Assembly (NCBI GenBank): GCA_023957375.1
Contig: JAMLHB010000002.1
Coordinates: 496,001 to 560,000 of the forward strand
From: Flavobacteriales bacterium
Lineage (GTDB): Bacteria; Bacteroidota; Bacteroidia; Flavobacteriales_F; PHOS-HE28
Reading direction: 5' to 3'
DNA length: 64,000 nucleotides
Shown here: piece after piece, positions 52,333 to 61,074 of the stretch
Layout of the letters: each line of letters starts with the position of its first letter
Position numbering within the stretch: the first letter of the stretch is position 1
Made by a program: the position numbers and the translations under genes
Notes under the pieces: model-generated
What the model saw: the letters and a program-made list of their open reading frames with translations, nothing else
Told to the model about the DNA's origin: nothing
Databases searched by the model: none

Positions 52333-52794
52333 ATGCTCGCCAAGTACGACACCATTCAACCCACTAAGTACAGTCCAGAAGTTCCCATTTATGTGGGCAA
52401 AGCTGTTCCTGCCGGTGCACGAAAAGGTGATGTGGGCCTGAACAACGAACCCGGTGAAGTGCTGTACAAGCGGTTGAAGGAGCACGCGGAAAGCATTCGG
52501 GCAGCCGAAAGCTTGCACCTCGAAGATTTCACCTGCCGCTACTTGGTGTTGGATGACATCTGGATTCCCTTGGGCGAGGCGCTGGTGATCACCCGCTTCA
52601 GTCCGCTTTGGAACAACTTGATCGACGGATTCGGCAACCACGATCCAGGAAAAGGCCGCTATGCGGGACTTCGTCCCCGTTGGGACACGTTGCATCCGGG
52701 ACGCAAGTGGGCCATGAAATGCAAGGAACGCACCGAGTCGATGGAGCAGATCGAACGGGAAGTGATCGCCCATCTGAAGGCCATGACCGGGTAG
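52333..52794 (+). pseudogene. Eco29kI-family GIY-YIG restriction endonuclease lacking its N-terminus
   Basis: It encodes 153 residues matching the Eco29kI family: PIYVGKAVPAGARKG (the 'YIG' half of the motif), VLYKRLKEHAESI, DFTCRYLVLDDIWIPLGEALVI, RFSPLWNNLIDGFGNHDPGKGRY and WDTLHPGRKWA. Family members have ~200 or more residues and carry the first catalytic Tyr ('GIY' half) in a part upstream of PIYVG. Here only MLAKYDTIQPTKYSPEV precedes it, so that Tyr is absent. The enzyme is probably inactive. In related loci it pairs with a cytosine-5 methyltransferase like the fragment at 50790. Confidence 0.75.
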
Positions 52795-52860
52795 GTGGGC
52801 CTGTGTGGCATGACCTAGTACGCTTCCTTATTGAAAGAGCTCGACCCGCGTGTCGTTTCC

Positions 52861-53496
52861 ATGCAACAACACCACCTCACCGTTCCCCGCACCGCCCGCT
52901 ACCACACGTTGGGCGATGCGGCCAAGGCGCGCGCCATCTGGATCGTGCTGCATGGGTATGGCCAGCTTGCGCGCTACTTCCTGCGGAAGTTCGAGGGCCT
53001 GGAGGATGGGCTGTTGATCGCCGCGCCGGAAGGCCTGTCCCGCTTCTACACCGATGAAGCCCACACCCGCGTAGGCGCCACCTGGATGACGCGCGAGGAC
53101 CGCGAGCACGAGATCGCCGACCAGGCCACCTACCTCGATGCGTTGGTGGGGGAACTGCTTCACTCCACGGGTCAGGTGCCGGTGAACGTGCTCGGCTTCT
53201 CGCAAGGCGTGGCCACGGCGTGTCGCTGGAGCTTGAATGGGCATACTACGATCCAGCGCCTGGTGCTCTGGGCGGGCGGATTGCCGCCGGAACCGGATCC
53301 GCAGCAATTGCATGCGGCTTGGGCGAAGTTGGACCTCCATCTAGTGCTGGGTTCACAGGACCAATACGCTGGGGACAGTGAACTTCAAGCGCAGTCGGCC
53401 CGGCTCTGCATGGCCAACGTATCCCACCAGGTACACCGGTTCCAAGGCGGGCATGAGCTGGAGCAGGTTTTGCTTACCCGATTGCTCAAATCCTGA
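52861..53496 (+). CDS. Alpha/beta-hydrolase, phospholipase/carboxylesterase family
   Basis: A 211-residue protein of the esterase family PF02230. VLHGYGQLARYF (oxyanion loop), the nucleophile elbow GFSQG with Ser114, a probable acidic residue in VLGSQDQYAGD (about 167-176) and the final His in FQGGHELEQ give a full triad. It hydrolyses short-chain carboxylic or acyl esters in the cytoplasm; no signal peptide. The ATG at 52861 is the first good start (a TTG lies 30 bp before). It follows the restriction cassette by 66 bp. Confidence 0.85.
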   Translation: MQQHHLTVPRTARYHTLGDAAKARAIWIVLHGYGQLARYFLRKFEGLEDGLLIAAPEGLSRFYTDEAHTRVGATWMTREDREHEIADQATYLDALVGELLHSTGQVPVNVLGFSQGVATACRWSLNGHTTIQRLVLWAGGLPPEPDPQQLHAAWAKLDLHLVLGSQDQYAGDSELQAQSARLCMANVSHQVHRFQGGHELEQVLLTRLLKS

Positions 53497-53562
53497 TCCA
53501 CAACCTGCCGGTTTGGTTTTTCGCGCTCGATCGCTCAGCTTCGTATGACCAAACACGAACCG

Positions 53563-54366
53563 ATGAACAGACCACTACTCGCCATTTCCACTTGCTTGGC
53601 CGCCTCCTTGGCCATGGCTCAGGCCAACAACTATCCCAACGGCAGCACCGTAGCCGATTTTACCGTTACGGACACCCAAGGGCACACGCACAACTTGTAC
53701 ACCTATACCGCCCAGGGCAAGTATGTGATGCTCGATTTCTTCTTTGCCGCCTGCGGGCCGTGCCAGGCCACGCAGCCCTTTTTCAGCCAACTGCACGAAA
53801 CCTACGGGTGCAACGCCGGCGACCTGGTGGTGCTCTCCATCAACCAGGGTGTGGACAACGATGCTGAAGTGATTGCCTATGAAAACACCTACGGAGGTTC
53901 CTTCCAACATGCACCAGCCGCGAGCTCCGACGGCGCAAGTGCAGCCGTGAAGACTGCTTTTGGGGTGAATGCGTTCCCTACCTATTGCCTGATCGGGCCG
54001 GACAACAAGATGGTGCAGAATGACATCTGGCCAGTGAGCAGCATGCAGAGCTACGTGAACGCCTTCCCCGCCGCCAGCACCATCACCCCGCAGGCCTGTG
54101 CGGCGGCAGGGGTGGATGAGGTTGGCGCAGGCCTCACCTCCAGTGTGTGGCCCGTGCCCTCCGTCGGCACCGTGCATGTGGAACTGCCCGCAACGGGCAC
54201 CGTGCAGGCCGAACTGCGCGATGCCGCAGGCAGGCTGGTGCGCACCGAGCGCTTCGACGGCCCGCACGACATGGACCTCTCCGCCTTGGCGGATGGCCAA
54301 TACACGCTGGCGTTGCGCGATGCCGCAGGCGCACGCAGCATCCACCGGGTTGTGCTTGCCCGTTGA
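53563..54366 (+). CDS. Secreted thioredoxin-fold protein with T9SS-like C-terminus
   Basis: About 267 residues from MNRPLLAISTCLAASLAMAQ, a signal peptide; an in-frame ATG six codons earlier (53545) is an alternative. The TlpA/AhpC-like domain runs STVADFTVTDTQGHTHNL, then FFFAACGPCQATQPF with the redox CxxC at Cys64/Cys67, and VNAFPTYCLIGPDNK with the cis-Pro. The final ~75 residues, VWPVPSVGTVHVELPATG to SIHRVVLAR, form a type A T9SS sorting domain. It is probably a surface or extracellular thiol oxidoreductase. A perfect hairpin terminator follows. Confidence 0.87.
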   Translation: MNRPLLAISTCLAASLAMAQANNYPNGSTVADFTVTDTQGHTHNLYTYTAQGKYVMLDFFFAACGPCQATQPFFSQLHETYGCNAGDLVVLSINQGVDNDAEVIAYENTYGGSFQHAPAASSDGASAAVKTAFGVNAFPTYCLIGPDNKMVQNDIWPVSSMQSYVNAFPAASTITPQACAAAGVDEVGAGLTSSVWPVPSVGTVHVELPATGTVQAELRDAAGRLVRTERFDGPHDMDLSALADGQYTLALRDAAGARSIHRVVLAR

Positions 54367-54380
54367 CGGGCAAGGGCCAC

Positions 54381-54424
54381 GCAAGCGAAAAGCCCCGGGA
54401 ATGTACCCGGGGCTTTTCGCTTGC
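54381..54424. terminator. Bidirectional terminator
   Basis: GCAAGCGAAAAGCCCCGGG and CCCGGGGCTTTTCGCTTGC form a perfect 19-bp stem with a 6-base loop between two convergent genes. T-rich arms on both strands make it work in both directions. Confidence 0.9.
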
Positions 54425-54429
54425 CGCGA

Positions 54430-56328
54430 TCAGAACGTTGCGGGCGGCTTCTTATCCTTCCACGCCAGCATCTGGTCCATGGTGTTCACCGATACGGCGT
54501 GGTAGTTGGGCCGGGCCTTTTGGTAGATCCGGCGTGCCACGGCCTGCCCCTTGGGCGTGGCCATCAATGCCTGGTACAGCGGCATCAGAAACTTGCGGCG
54601 GCCCACCGTGGTGAGGAACTCCTCCAGCTTCCCGTATGCCACTTCATGGTCGTTTTTGATGCATTGTTCGAGCCAGGCCGCCAGCACCTCCGAGTTCCCG
54701 GAATCACTAAAGTGGAAGGCCGCGTCCAGCTCGCTCATCTTCGCATCGGACCCGTGCTTGGGCAGCCGCCGTAAAAAGTGCATCCACTCGAAGGTGCCCC
54801 AACCCGCCGTGGACAGGTCTTTGGCGGGAGTCCCCTTCTCCCAACGGGCCAACTGCGCATCCACCAAGGCAAAGTTCCTCGAGGTGGGCACGATCGCATC
54901 GCCGGGCAAACCGGGCTTGAGGATCCATTGGTCCATGTCAACGTTCACCTTGCCAGGTTCCAGCAGCTGCTTCCGGATGTACACCAAGAAGGTGTCCGTG
55001 GTGATGCTGCGGAAGGCGAAGTGGTCGAAGTAGCCGCGCAGGAACGCATCGAACTTGGGCCGACCCACTTTGCTCTCGATCAGGCGCAGCAACGCATAGC
55101 CCTTTTCGTAGGCCACATCGGTCATGCCGTCGTCCGGGTTTCTCCCTGCCAAGTCCAGGTGCAGTGCCGTATCGTCGGGATGCTTGCCACTGTCGATCTC
55201 CGCAATGGTGGCCAACAGGTCCTGATGGCCCAGCACGTTGGTCATGTCGTTGTAGTCCTTGCCGTAAAGCGCTTCTGTGATCCGGTGTTCGAAGTACACC
55301 GTGAAGCCCTCATTCAGCCAGAAATCATTCCAGGTGGCGTTGGTCACTAAGTTGCCGCTCCAACTGTGGGCCAGTTCGTGGGCAATGAGGGCGGTAAGCG
55401 AACGGTCACCTGCAATGATCGTGGGCGTGGCAAAAGTGAGGCGCGGATTTTCCATGCCGCCAAAGGGGAAGCTGGGCGGCAGCACGATCACGTCGTAGCG
55501 GCCCCAGCGGTAAGGTCCGTAAAGTGCTTCCGCCGCCTCCAACATCTTCTCCATGTCAGCGAATTCCCACGCAGCGGTGTCCACCACGCCCTGTTCGGCA
55601 TACACGCCCGTGCGCGTGCCGGTGGGCTTGAACCCGAGGTCGCCCACCGCCAGGGCGATCAGGTAGGATGGTATGGGCTCGTCCATTTTGAAACTGTACG
55701 CACCGTCAGCACTGCGTTCCTGCGGGTTCGTGGCGCTCATCACGGCCATCAGCTCCTTGGGCACGGTGATGCGGGCGTTGTAGGTGATACGGATGCCGGG
55801 ACTATCCTGGATGGGGATCCACGTGCGGGTGAGGATGGCTTCTCCTTGGGTGAAGAGGAAGGGGAACTTCTTGCCGGCCGTCTGTTCCGGCGCCAGCCAT
55901 TGCAAGGCTTTGGCCTCCGTCCCGGTGGAATAGGTGATGGCCAACTTGTCGGCGCCCGGTGGCAGCGCCACGCGCAATGCTTGGCCCAGGATGGAGTCTT
56001 TTGCGCCCAGGGTGAACGCGGCCGGAGTACCGTCGCCCAAGGTGACCTTTTCGATGGAAAGGCCATCGGTATCGAAGATCACACTGTCTCCGCTTTGGCG
56101 CTTCAAGTTATAGGTAGCGGTGCCGCTGATGCGGTGTTTCTCCATGTCCACGTGGATGTCCAGGTCCAGGTGGGTGGCAGCGGCCTCTGCAGGCCGGGCA
56201 TAGCTGTGCGGATCCATGATGTATTGGGTATTACCCGCAGCAGCAGCGGATTGCTCCGACGGGGCATTGCACGCGCCGATCAAAGCCGCTGTGGCGCAAC
56301 CGGAAAGAATGGAGAGCATTCGGTTCAT
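54430..56328 (-). CDS. M1 family aminopeptidase (leukotriene A4 hydrolase-like) lipoprotein
   Basis: A 632-residue lipoprotein (lipobox LIGAC, Cys20). The M1 exopeptidase motif GGMEN is present, the zinc site is HELAH at 317-321 with the third ligand Glu340 in FWLNEGF, and WSGN between them is the family's signature. A C-terminal helical domain (about 480-630) matches leukotriene A4 hydrolase-like enzymes. It removes N-terminal residues from peptides and would act in the periplasm or outside the cell. In contrast to the M1 domain fused to the permease at 0.9-4.5 kb, this one has a complete motif set. Confidence 0.92.
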   Translation of the reverse strand: MNRMLSILSGCATAALIGACNAPSEQSAAAAGNTQYIMDPHSYARPAEAAATHLDLDIHVDMEKHRISGTATYNLKRQSGDSVIFDTDGLSIEKVTLGDGTPAAFTLGAKDSILGQALRVALPPGADKLAITYSTGTEAKALQWLAPEQTAGKKFPFLFTQGEAILTRTWIPIQDSPGIRITYNARITVPKELMAVMSATNPQERSADGAYSFKMDEPIPSYLIALAVGDLGFKPTGTRTGVYAEQGVVDTAAWEFADMEKMLEAAEALYGPYRWGRYDVIVLPPSFPFGGMENPRLTFATPTIIAGDRSLTALIAHELAHSWSGNLVTNATWNDFWLNEGFTVYFEHRITEALYGKDYNDMTNVLGHQDLLATIAEIDSGKHPDDTALHLDLAGRNPDDGMTDVAYEKGYALLRLIESKVGRPKFDAFLRGYFDHFAFRSITTDTFLVYIRKQLLEPGKVNVDMDQWILKPGLPGDAIVPTSRNFALVDAQLARWEKGTPAKDLSTAGWGTFEWMHFLRRLPKHGSDAKMSELDAAFHFSDSGNSEVLAAWLEQCIKNDHEVAYGKLEEFLTTVGRRKFLMPLYQALMATPKGQAVARRIYQKARPNYHAVSVNTMDQMLAWKDKKPPATF

Positions 56329-56476
56329 CTGGCGGGGGGGCCAAATGTAGGAGCCTTGAAAATGGGGTCAAGGACAATCGGAAAGAAGGCAAAAGGGATT
56401 TTCATGCGTTGGGCTGCACCATAATACGCATTCGCAATAAAGCCCCATGCTGGAATTGATCCCGCCGGAAATGGAA

Positions 56477-56500
56477 CGAGGAGGCCGGGCGGCCTCCTCG
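56477..56500 (-). terminator. Terminator of tRNA-Pro
   Basis: CGAGGAGGCC-(4-base loop)-GGCCTCCTCG is a perfect 10-bp hairpin starting 10 bp beyond the tRNA 3' end on the minus strand. Confidence 0.7.
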
Positions 56501-56510
56501 CTATTGCCAG

Positions 56511-56584
56511 TCGGGGTGACTGGATTCGAACCAGCGACCACTTGCACCCCATGCAAGTGCGCTACCGGGCTGCGCTACACCCCG
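56511..56584 (-). tRNA. tRNA-Pro (anticodon GGG)
   Basis: A 74-nt cloverleaf on the minus strand. Acceptor CGGGGTG pairs with CACCCCG, and the D arm holds AGCGCAGCCCGGTAGCGC. Anticodon stem CTTGC/GCAAG holds ATGGGGT with anticodon GGG. The T arm is GCTGG-TTCGAAT-CCAGT. Discriminator A; no encoded CCA. CGGGG at the 5' end is typical of proline tRNAs. Confidence 0.95.
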
Positions 56585-56853
56585 AATTGAGGCCGCGAAG
56601 ATAGATCGATCTGCGGCTCATCACCGCTTACGCCTGAAATAGGTGATTTGCATGGCTTCAGGCACTGTATCCCACCTACCCTCCACGAGCAACAGCCCTG
56701 ATCATACACCCCGGCTACCCCAGGGTTTCCCGGCCCAACACGCAGCCGTTCCTGCACGGATGGATGAGGCCACTTAGGGCACCACGGGCACACCGCATTT
56801 CGAGACCCTCCGGACCATGCGGGCCATATGCATTGCACCCCACGGTCAAGTAG

Positions 56854-56970
56854 CTACAGCACCATCGCTACAAGCAGGAAAAACGTCAACGCGAGCATGG
56901 CCAGCACATGCGGGTAGTCCTCGATCAAGCGGATGATATAGCGGGCGGGCTCCATGGCGTTATCAAGCAT
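56854..56970 (-). CDS. 38-residue single-pass membrane peptide
   Basis: A short frame starting MLDNAMEPARYIIRLIEDYP and continuing with a hydrophobic helix, VLAMLALTFFLLVAMVL, to the stop. The ATG is preceded by GAGGAGGTTTGCA, a strong Shine-Dalgarno at ideal spacing, which is notable because most starts in this window lack one. An amphipathic N-terminus plus one transmembrane helix is the layout of small membrane regulators. No family is recognised. It lies in a 585-bp gap (56585-57169) that otherwise shows no gene. Confidence 0.55.
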   Translation of the reverse strand: MLDNAMEPARYIIRLIEDYPHVLAMLALTFFLLVAMVL

Positions 56971-57151
56971 TGCAAACCTCCTCTTCCGGGGTGGACCGTG
57001 CAATCCCCTTTTGTAGGGATTTTAGGTTCGTGCACACGAACCGGCAAGCACCATGCCACAGCCGACCACTATACCAGTGCCCATTGCCAAATACCCATGA
57101 TAAATGGCCCGTACTCGGGACCAACGGCCGATCCCTTTCCACGGTCGCCGA

Positions 57152-57159
57152 TAGCTTTG
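57152..57159 (+). promoter_or_regulatory. -7 promoter element of the TonB receptor gene
   Basis: TAGCTTTG fits TAnnTTTG, 10 nt before the ATG at 57170. Confidence 0.5.
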
Positions 57160-57169
57160 CCGCCCCGCG

Positions 57170-59581
57170 ATGCCCCCTGCCTGCCGAAAATTCCTCACTG
57201 CCCTGCTCCTGCTTACAGGCACTGCGCTCCACGCCCAGCGCTTCACCGCCAGCGGCTACGTCACCGATTCCGCCACGGGCGAAGCCCTCATCGGCGCCAG
57301 TGTGTTCATTGACGAACTGGGCAAGGGCGTACCCACCAACAACTACGGCTTTTATTCAGCCACGCTGGACAAGGGCACTTACACCTTCCTGGTGCGCTAC
57401 ATCGGCTATGCCGACCTGCGCCGCAAGGTGGAACTCGACCGCGACCAGCAACTCAACCTGAAACTACGCACCACCGTGCAGGTGATGCAGGCCGTGGAGG
57501 TGACCGGCGAGCGCACCAAGAGCCAGACCGAAAGCACCGACATGGGCCGCATGGACGTGGACGTGCAGAAGCTGCAAACGCTGCCCGCGCTGCTGGGCGA
57601 AGTGGACATCCTGAAGACCATCCAGTACCTGCCCGGGGTGAAAAGCAACGGCGAAGGCAACAGCGGCTTCTATGTGCGCGGCGGCGGGCCCGACCAGAAC
57701 CTGATCCTGCTGGACGAGGCCACGGTATACAACGCCAGCCACCTCTTCGGTTTCTTCAGCGTGTTCAACGCCGATGCGGTGAAGAACATCGAGCTGATCA
57801 AGGGCGGCATCCCCGCGCAGTACGGCGGCCGCACCAGCAGCGTGCTGGACATCACCATGAAGGACGGCAACGACAAGGAATTCCACGGGCAGGGCGGCAT
57901 CGGCCTGATCAGCAGCCGCCTCACGCTGGAAGGCCCGATCGTGAAGGACAAGAGCTCGTTCATCGTCAGCGGCCGCCGCACCTACATCGACGTGCTGGCC
58001 AAGCCCTTCATGAACCCCGAGGGTGAATTTGCCGGCAGTGGCTACTACTTCTACGACCTCAACGCCAAGGCCAACTACCGCCTCAGCGACAAGGACCGCT
58101 TCTACCTCAGCGGCTACTTCGGCCGCGACGTGTTCACCCTGGACGGCAGCGAGCCCGGCAGCCCCAAGTTCAACATTCCCTGGGGCAACGCCACCGTGAG
58201 CGGCCGCTGGAACCACGTGTTCAGCCCCAAGCTCTTCCTCAACACCACCGCGGTGTTCAGCGATTACAAGTTCTCCTTTTCCGGCGGGCAGGACGATTTC
58301 GGCTTCAGCCTCAAGAGCGGCATCCGCGACTACGGCCTGAAGCTCGACTTCAACCAGTACCCCAACATCCGCCACAACCTGCGCTACGGCCTGCAGTACA
58401 CCTACCACATCTATACGCCCAGCACCGTGGCCGTGAACAGCGACAACGTGGACTTCAACATCGACACGCCCAGCAAGCTCAATGCCCACGAGGCCGCGGT
58501 GTACGTGCAGGATGATTTCGACGTCACCGACGCGCTGCGCATCAATGCCGGGCTGCGCTACAGCTGGTTCGCGCACGTGGGGCCCTTCCACGAGTACCTC
58601 ACCAATGCCTTCGGGAACACCACCGGTGCAAAGGACTACGCCGCCAGCGACATCATCGCCCAATACGGCGGCCTGGAACCGCGCCTTTCGGCCCGCTACA
58701 CCGTGGACAAGAACAACAGCCTGAAGGCCGGCGTGAACCGCAACCTACAATACGTACACTTGGCCAGCTTCAGTTCCATCGGCCTGCCCACCGACACGTG
58801 GATCCCCAGCGGGAAGAACGTGAAGCCGCAGGAGGCTGTGCAGTACGCCTTGGGCTGGTTCCGCGACATCCAGGACCGCCAGTACGAAGGCAGCATCGAG
58901 GTGTACTACAAGGACATGCTGCACCAGATCGAATACGCCGAGGGCGCCACGCCCGACCAGGGCGGCAACGCCAACTACGACGCCATGCTGGTGTTCGGAA
59001 AAGGCTGGAGCTACGGCGCGGAATTCTTCCTAAAGAAGCGCTTGGGCAAGCTCACCGGCTGGATCGGCTACACCTGGAGCAAGACCGAGCGCAAGTTCCC
59101 CGACGTGAACAACGGCGAGCCTTTCCCCAGCCGCTGGGACCGCCGCAACGACGTGAGCGTGGTGGCCGGCTACACGCTCAACGACCGCTGGACTTTCGGC
59201 GGCACTTTTGTATACAGCACCGGCCAGGCCACCACCCTGCCCGTGCAGCGCTACTTCATCGAAGGGCGCTTAGTGAGCCAGTACACCAGCCGCAACGGCT
59301 TCCGCATGGTGCCCTACCACCGGCTGGACCTCGCGGCCACGCTGAAGAACAAGCCCACCAAGCAGGTCACGGACAAGGCCACCGGCGAGGTAAACACCGT
59401 GAAGCGCAAGTACCGCAGCAGCTGGACATTTGGCGTGTACAACGTGTACAACCGCAAGAACCCTTACTTCTACTACTTCGATGCCAGCAGCGACACCGGC
59501 ACCGCCGGGCTCACCATCCAGGCCAAGCAGGTCTCGCTGTTCTCCATCCTGCCGTCCGTTACGTGGAACTTTGAATTCTGA
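57170..59581 (+). CDS. TonB-dependent receptor with carboxypeptidase-regulatory-like N-terminus
   Basis: An 803-residue outer-membrane receptor. A signal peptide (about 1-23, ALHAQ) is followed by a CarboxypepD-regulatory-like domain (25-105; SGYVTDSATGEALIGASVFI). The plug begins near 130, with GFYVRGGGPDQNLILLDEATVYN and ELIKGGIPAQYGGRTSSVLDI, and the 22-strand barrel follows, ending SVTWNFEF with a terminal aromatic. It imports a large or scarce substrate using TonB energy. With the DUF4249 lipoprotein gene 5 bp downstream it forms a pair common in Bacteroidota; the substrate is unknown. Confidence 0.92.
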   Translation: MPPACRKFLTALLLLTGTALHAQRFTASGYVTDSATGEALIGASVFIDELGKGVPTNNYGFYSATLDKGTYTFLVRYIGYADLRRKVELDRDQQLNLKLRTTVQVMQAVEVTGERTKSQTESTDMGRMDVDVQKLQTLPALLGEVDILKTIQYLPGVKSNGEGNSGFYVRGGGPDQNLILLDEATVYNASHLFGFFSVFNADAVKNIELIKGGIPAQYGGRTSSVLDITMKDGNDKEFHGQGGIGLISSRLTLEGPIVKDKSSFIVSGRRTYIDVLAKPFMNPEGEFAGSGYYFYDLNAKANYRLSDKDRFYLSGYFGRDVFTLDGSEPGSPKFNIPWGNATVSGRWNHVFSPKLFLNTTAVFSDYKFSFSGGQDDFGFSLKSGIRDYGLKLDFNQYPNIRHNLRYGLQYTYHIYTPSTVAVNSDNVDFNIDTPSKLNAHEAAVYVQDDFDVTDALRINAGLRYSWFAHVGPFHEYLTNAFGNTTGAKDYAASDIIAQYGGLEPRLSARYTVDKNNSLKAGVNRNLQYVHLASFSSIGLPTDTWIPSGKNVKPQEAVQYALGWFRDIQDRQYEGSIEVYYKDMLHQIEYAEGATPDQGGNANYDAMLVFGKGWSYGAEFFLKKRLGKLTGWIGYTWSKTERKFPDVNNGEPFPSRWDRRNDVSVVAGYTLNDRWTFGGTFVYSTGQATTLPVQRYFIEGRLVSQYTSRNGFRMVPYHRLDLAATLKNKPTKQVTDKATGEVNTVKRKYRSSWTFGVYNVYNRKNPYFYYFDASSDTGTAGLTIQAKQVSLFSILPSVTWNFEF

Positions 59582-59586
59582 AGTGA

Positions 59587-60657
59587 ATGGACCGCCAAGC
59601 ACTGCAACCGGAACCTTACCGCCAAGAGCGCAAAGAACGCCAAGGGGAAGCCCTGCCACTGCTTCGTGCCCTTCGTGCGCTCGTTCGTACACCTGCCAAT
59701 GCTGGCCTTGCGTTTCTCTGCATCATCATCCTCCTAGTGTCCTGCACCAAGGACATCACCGTGGACCTTCCCGTGTATCCGGAACAGTTGGTGGTGGAAG
59801 GCACCATCGAGCCGGGCATGCCGCCCTTCGTGATCCTTACCCGCACACAGAGCTACTTCGCGCCCACGGACCTCAACGCCATCGCCAACATGTTCGTCAG
59901 CGGTGCCACGGTAACGGTAACGGTGGACGGCAATACCTGGCAGCTGGACCAGCTGTGCAGCAACTTGCTGGACAGTGCTTCACTGGCCGCCGCCGCCGAA
60001 GCCACCGGCCTTAGCCCCGCCGTGCTTGCATCGGCCAACATCTGCATCTACACCGCCCTGGACCCCACGCACGTGGGCCAAGTGGGCAAGACCTACCGGC
60101 TGGACATCAGCGCCGAGGGCAAGCAACTCAGCGCCGTGAGCACCATCCCCAACCCCGTGCCCTTGGATTCGGTGTGGTTCGAACTGGCCTTGCAGCGCCC
60201 CGGCGACGACACCCTGGGATTCGCCTGGTTCCGCATCACCGATCCGGACACCATGGGCAACGGCTACCGCTGGATGGCCAAGCGCATCAACCACCGCAGC
60301 GCCGGCCAGACCATGGACGACTATTACATCTCGCCCTTAGGCAGCACCTACGACGACAAGTACATCAACGGGCTCACCTTCAACTTTCCAGAGCCGCGCG
60401 GTGCCCAGTTCTACTCCGGCCATCCCGAGGACGACAACGTGGAACAGGGCTTCTTCAAGGTGGGCGATACCATCGCGGTGAAGGCGCTCAGCATCGGCAA
60501 GAAGGAATACGACTTCTACTACTCCTACGACCAGAACGTGGCCAACACCGGCGACATCTTCGGCACCCCCACCAACGTGAAGACCAACATCACCGGCGGG
60601 TTGGGCATTTGGGCCGGAAGGGGCGTGTACTTGGATACGATCGTGTGCGGGCCGTGA
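59587..60657 (+). CDS. DUF4249 lipoprotein
   Basis: A 356-residue frame. The mature protein starts at the lipobox LLVSC (about Cys53) with CTKDITVDLPVYPEQLVVEG, the DUF4249 opening. Further strands include MPPFVILTRTQSYF, GATVTVTVDGNTW and GKTYRLDISAEGKQLSAVSTIPNPVPLDSVWF. The family consists of surface-exposed partners of TonB receptors. The only in-frame ATG leaves ~50 residues before the lipobox, including an ACCGCCAAGAGCGCAAAGAA stretch that looks like a dispersed intergenic repeat. Either translation begins at a non-standard codon or a repeat insertion lengthened the N-terminus. Confidence 0.85.
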   Translation: MDRQALQPEPYRQERKERQGEALPLLRALRALVRTPANAGLAFLCIIILLVSCTKDITVDLPVYPEQLVVEGTIEPGMPPFVILTRTQSYFAPTDLNAIANMFVSGATVTVTVDGNTWQLDQLCSNLLDSASLAAAAEATGLSPAVLASANICIYTALDPTHVGQVGKTYRLDISAEGKQLSAVSTIPNPVPLDSVWFELALQRPGDDTLGFAWFRITDPDTMGNGYRWMAKRINHRSAGQTMDDYYISPLGSTYDDKYINGLTFNFPEPRGAQFYSGHPEDDNVEQGFFKVGDTIAVKALSIGKKEYDFYYSYDQNVANTGDIFGTPTNVKTNITGGLGIWAGRGVYLDTIVCGP

Positions 60658-60678
60658 AAGAAGAGATATTCGAATTGT

Positions 60679-60724
60679 GCGCGCTGCAAGCGCGCCTCGA
60701 TCTTCGCCCGCGTTGCAAACGCGG
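60679..60724. repeat. Pair of short palindromes (repeat family 3)
   Basis: GCGCGCTGCAAGCGCGC (60679-60695) and CCGCGTTGCAAACGCGG (60708-60724) are two hairpins sharing the centre TGCAA, 12 bp apart. They follow the DUF4249 gene and could act as an mRNA end or REP-type element. Confidence 0.65.
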
Positions 60725-60819
60725 ACGAGAGAGGTGATCGCGAGCGACGGGTGCGTTGTGGGAGCCTGACCTTTGGATGGGTGGGACAAGTTAACTTTAC
60801 CGTTCAGGAACCCGAAGCC

Positions 60820-61074
60820 ATGGACATCGCCGCTACCAAGCTCGAATTGATCGAACGCCTTATGTCCATTATGGACGAGAAGACCCTGCGCAAGTTGGCC
60901 GGCTATTTCAAGCGGGAAATCCCGGGCAAGGTTGAAGAGGATGACGACATTACGGACGAGGAATATGCCGAGTTCAACGAGGCAATAGCCAAGCACGAAC
61001 GTGGTGAGGCCAAGTTCCATAGCATGGAGGAATCCATGCGCTTGATCCGCGGTTCAGGGAAAACCAAGACATGA
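60820..61074 (+). CDS. Antitoxin of a RelE/ParE-type pair
   Basis: An 84-residue, strongly charged and helical protein: MDIAATKLELIERLMSIMDEKTLRKL at the N-terminus and an acidic DITDEEYAEFNEAIAKHERGE region. The opening matches the small helical antitoxins that accompany RelE/ParE toxins in Bacteroidota, where the acidic tail wraps the toxin. There is no classical DNA-binding motif. The ATG at 60820 fits this start; the frame is open upstream. It overlaps the toxin gene by 4 bp (ATGA). Confidence 0.78.
   Translation: MDIAATKLELIERLMSIMDEKTLRKLAGYFKREIPGKVEEDDDITDEEYAEFNEAIAKHERGEAKFHSMEESMRLIRGSGKTKT

Noticed and set aside
57170-60657. SusC/SusD polysaccharide-utilisation pair
   Set aside because: The lipoprotein is DUF4249, not a SusD helical protein, and no glycoside hydrolases are nearby.
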